Both the position numbers and the translations under genes were made by a program. A stretch of 64,000 nt of DNA from Parvibaculum sp049651025 (GTDB lineage: Bacteria; Pseudomonadota; Alphaproteobacteria; Parvibaculales; Parvibaculaceae). Where the stretch lies: contig NZ_JBASBH010000106.1 of the NCBI RefSeq assembly GCF_049651025.1, forward strand, positions 101,405 through 165,404, in the 5' to 3' direction. Positions 61,732 to 64,000 of this stretch are shown here, piece by piece; within the stretch, counting starts at the first letter, position 1; each line of letters starts with the position of its first letter. A model generated the notes under the pieces. That model was not told the DNA's origin. It saw only the letters and a program-made list of their open reading frames with translations, and did no database searches.

Positions 61732-63335
61732 ATACGGAAAACGCCAAAGCGTGTTTCAGGTATCGGGACGTTGAGCGAGGTTGAGAGGCACAGGCCGAGC
61801 AGTCGGCGCGTATCGCGGGGCGCGACGATGCCATCGTCCCAGAGTCTCGCTGTGGAATAGTAGGGGTGGCCTTCGGTGTCGTATTGAGCGCGGACGGGAG
61901 ACTTGAACGCTTCTTCGTCTTCTGCGCTCCAGCTCTCGCCTCGCGCATCGAAAGCGTCTCGCTTGACCGTGGCCAGAACGTTCGCGGCTTGATCGCCGCC
62001 CATCACCGATATGCGCGCATTGGGCCAGAGAAAGACGAAGCGCGGACCGAAAGCCCTGCCGCACATGCTGTAATTGCCTGCTCCGTAAGCGCCGCCAATG
62101 ACAACGGTGAATTTGGGCACTTTCGCGCAGGCAACCGCCGTCACCATTTTTGCGCCGTGCTTGGCGATGCCATCTTCCTCGTATTTCTTGCCGACCATGA
62201 AGCCGGAGATATTTTGCAGGAAGAGGAGCGGAATTTTCCGCTGGCAGCAAAGCTCGATGAAATGCGCCGCCTTGACTGCCGATTCTGAAAAGAGCACGCC
62301 ATTGTTGCCGAGGATGCCTACGGGATAGCCGTGAATGTGCGCGAAGCCGCACACGATCGTTTGCCCGTATAGCTGCTTGAACTCGTTGAAGACTGATCCA
62401 TCGACAAGACGTGCGATGACCTCTCGCACGTCATACTGAACGCGTGGATCTGCCGGGATGATGCCATCCAGTTCCGAGGTGTCGTAGAGCGGCTGCATGG
62501 ACGGACGCGTTTCGATATTCGGCGTCTTGCGTGTATGCAGCGTGTCAATAATCTGTCGCGCGATAGAGAGCGCATGCACATCGTTCTGGGCGTAGTGATC
62601 GACTACACCGCTCTTGCGGGCGTGCAGATCGGCGCCGCCGAGGTCTTCCGCGCTCACCACTTCGCCTGTCGCAGCCTTGACGAGCGGCGGACCGCCGAGA
62701 AAGACCGTACCCTGATTACGTACGATCACGGTCTCGTCCGACATGGCGGGCATATAGGCTCCGCCTGCTGTACAGGAACCCATAACGACCGCAATCTGCG
62801 GGATGCCGATTTCCGAGAGAGTGGCCTGATTGTAAAAGATGCGTCCGAAATGCTCCCGGTCGGGATAAAGCTCGGCCTGGTTGGGCAGGTTGGCGCCGCC
62901 TGAATCTACTAGGTAGATGCAAGGCAGGCGGTTCTCCCGTGCAATCTCTTGCGCGCGGACGTGCTTCTTGACGGTGAGTGGATAGTAAGTGCCGCCTTTT
63001 ATCGTCGATTCATTGCATACGATAACGCATTCGCGGCCTGCGACGCGCCCGATGCCGGTGATGATGGCAGCGCCGTGAATGGCACTGCCGTACATCCCAT
63101 TGGCTGCGAGAGGACTTAGCTCCAGAAAGGGAGAGCCCGGATCGAGAAGGCGTTCGACGCGCTCGCGCGGCAACAGTTTGCCACGGGCGATGTGGCGTTC
63201 GCGCGAATGTGCGTCGCCGCCGATGGATGCTTCCGCGGTCTTCGTATTGAGATCCGAAACAAGCCGGGACATCGCCTCGGCATTGGCCTTGAACGATGCG
63301 GAGCGTACATCGACGCTCGTTTTCAGGACGTTCAT
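61728..63335 (-). CDS. acyl-CoA carboxylase, carboxyltransferase subunit (methylcrotonyl-CoA type)
   Basis: 535 residues, the length of MccB/LiuB. Typical blocks are ARGKLLPRERVERLLDPGSP, VDSGGANLPNQAE, the GSCTAGGAYMPAMSDE loop and GGAYGAGNYSMCGRAFGPRF, ending in the VPIPETRFGVFRM tail shared by methylcrotonyl-CoA and geranyl-CoA carboxylases. The substrate choice (leucine vs acyclic terpene catabolism) cannot be told. It precedes the alpha subunit with a 4-base overlap. Confidence 0.93.
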   Translation of the reverse strand: MNVLKTSVDVRSASFKANAEAMSRLVSDLNTKTAEASIGGDAHSRERHIARGKLLPRERVERLLDPGSPFLELSPLAANGMYGSAIHGAAIITGIGRVAGRECVIVCNESTIKGGTYYPLTVKKHVRAQEIARENRLPCIYLVDSGGANLPNQAELYPDREHFGRIFYNQATLSEIGIPQIAVVMGSCTAGGAYMPAMSDETVIVRNQGTVFLGGPPLVKAATGEVVSAEDLGGADLHARKSGVVDHYAQNDVHALSIARQIIDTLHTRKTPNIETRPSMQPLYDTSELDGIIPADPRVQYDVREVIARLVDGSVFNEFKQLYGQTIVCGFAHIHGYPVGILGNNGVLFSESAVKAAHFIELCCQRKIPLLFLQNISGFMVGKKYEEDGIAKHGAKMVTAVACAKVPKFTVVIGGAYGAGNYSMCGRAFGPRFVFLWPNARISVMGGDQAANVLATVKRDAFDARGESWSAEDEEAFKSPVRAQYDTEGHPYYSTARLWDDGIVAPRDTRRLLGLCLSTSLNVPIPETRFGVFRM

Positions 63336-63501
63336 GGGGATTGTTTTCCACCCGATGTTGAAAACCGAAGATGGACGCGTCGGGGAAATTGGTCAATATA
63401 AATTTCACTATGCAGTTTTAAATTTCGAAAATACTAGGTACGTTATTGGGCCCAATGAGCGATGCTTTCGCTCACGAAACTCGCTGCTATGGAGATATTT
63501 G

Positions 63502-63966
63502 ATGCTTGAAGTCGAGAACCCTCGAGACCTGATTGCCCATGTTGGTGAAGAGCTCGGCACGAGCCGGTGGATAGATGTCGACCAGACAATGATCGACGCT
63601 TTCGCTGCTGTGACGGGCGACCATCAATGGATTCATGTGGACAGGGAGAGAGCGGCCAGGGAGATGCCTGACGGAAAGACCATCGCGCACGGCTTTCTAA
63701 CGCTCTCGCTGTTGCCGACGCTAGCAGGTCCGTTGCTGACCGTCAGGAACAAGGGGCGGGGTCTTAATTATGGGTTGAACAAGGTCCGCTTCATCTCGCC
63801 GGTCAAGGCAGGAGCCCGGATACGGATTCATCAACGCTTGATCGCCGCCGATCCTGTGGATGGTGACGGTGTACGCTTTGTTTGTGCATGTACGATCGAA
63901 ATTGAGGGCAGCGACAGGCCCGCAATGGCTGCGGAGACTATTTCGATCAACTACCCGTCCGCCTGA
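63502..63966 (+). CDS. MaoC-like dehydratase (hot-dog fold)
   Basis: 154 residues. The hydratase-2 motif is seen in FAAVTGDHQWIHVDRERA (Asp and His), followed by IAHGFLTLSLLP and a strand-rich end. Such proteins hydrate 2-enoyl-CoAs. It is divergent from the carboxylase pair, with a shared 166-base promoter region that is AT-rich. ATG 63502 has GGAG seven bases ahead. Confidence 0.9.
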   Translation: MLEVENPRDLIAHVGEELGTSRWIDVDQTMIDAFAAVTGDHQWIHVDRERAAREMPDGKTIAHGFLTLSLLPTLAGPLLTVRNKGRGLNYGLNKVRFISPVKAGARIRIHQRLIAADPVDGDGVRFVCACTIEIEGSDRPAMAAETISINYPSA

Positions 63967-64000
63967 TGCGGCTAGCGCTGTCGAGGGCGCGCGCCTACAT
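63966..64000 (+). CDS. possible start of a following gene (runs off the window)
   Basis: An ATG shares one base with the MaoC stop (TGATG) and the frame is open to the window end (MRLALSRARAY). The overlap hints at a coupled gene, but eleven residues are too few to be sure. Confidence 0.25.
   Translation, partial: MRLALSRARAY

Overview
The window is GC-rich, densely coding chromosomal DNA of an alphaproteobacterium. Pointers are a CarD / 7Fe-ferredoxin / S4-domain / Suv3-like helicase block, a PAS_5-type PAS protein, a DUF6165 gene beside an LPS heptosyltransferase, and many acyl-CoA, monooxygenase and ring-oxygenase genes. The gene mix suggests a Parvibaculum-like member of the Hyphomicrobiales, but that is an inference from gene content, not a database match. 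No CRISPR array, rRNA operon, insertion sequence or prophage was seen. One tRNA-Arg(CCT) is present.

Left part (1-22.5 kb). The end of a SulP-type transporter is followed by a leftward lipid/redox block: a GST-like protein, an HCCA-isomerase-like thioredoxin-fold protein, glpD, a DAG-kinase-family lipid kinase and an alkyl-DHAP-synthase-like flavoprotein. Three tandem alpha/beta hydrolases follow; the third has Ala at the nucleophile position. Next come a class A acid phosphatase, an SDR, a Kef-type antiporter, a DmdC-like acyl-CoA dehydrogenase, and an AT-richer single gene for an OLD-like AAA ATPase with a TOPRIM-like C-terminus. After a repeat-rich gap there are small secreted, SnoaL-like, PAS, crotonase and PilZ genes, then DUF6165 and a heptosyltransferase that overlap tail to tail.

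Middle part (22.5-48 kb). A split MacA/MacB efflux operon, a Baeyer-Villiger monooxygenase and the tRNA come first. They are followed by a LuxR-type regulator with a degenerate receiver, an SNase-like protein with a degenerate active site, and an M48 lipoprotein protease. The leftward RNA/transcription block encodes a Suv3-like helicase, an S4 protein, a TerB-like protein, FdxA, and CarD with a long histone-H1-like tail. An IclR regulator precedes a rightward cluster of GH29 fucosidase, DUF1302 porin-like protein, DUF1329 protein and acyl-CoA dehydrogenase. A membrane histidine kinase and a Sel1-like lipoprotein follow.

Right part (48-64 kb). A TetR/Rieske-oxygenase divergent pair, methylmalonyl-CoA mutase and its chaperone MeaB (with a DUF3108 gene between them on the other strand), and rpmB lead to a five-gene TonB system: tonB, exbB, two exbD genes and a TPR protein. 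The window closes with a two-subunit biotin-dependent acyl-CoA carboxylase resembling 3-methylcrotonyl-CoA carboxylase and a divergent MaoC-like dehydratase. Together the propionyl/methylmalonyl, methylcrotonyl and several acyl-CoA dehydrogenase genes point to a lifestyle built on fatty, branched or cyclic hydrophobic substrates.
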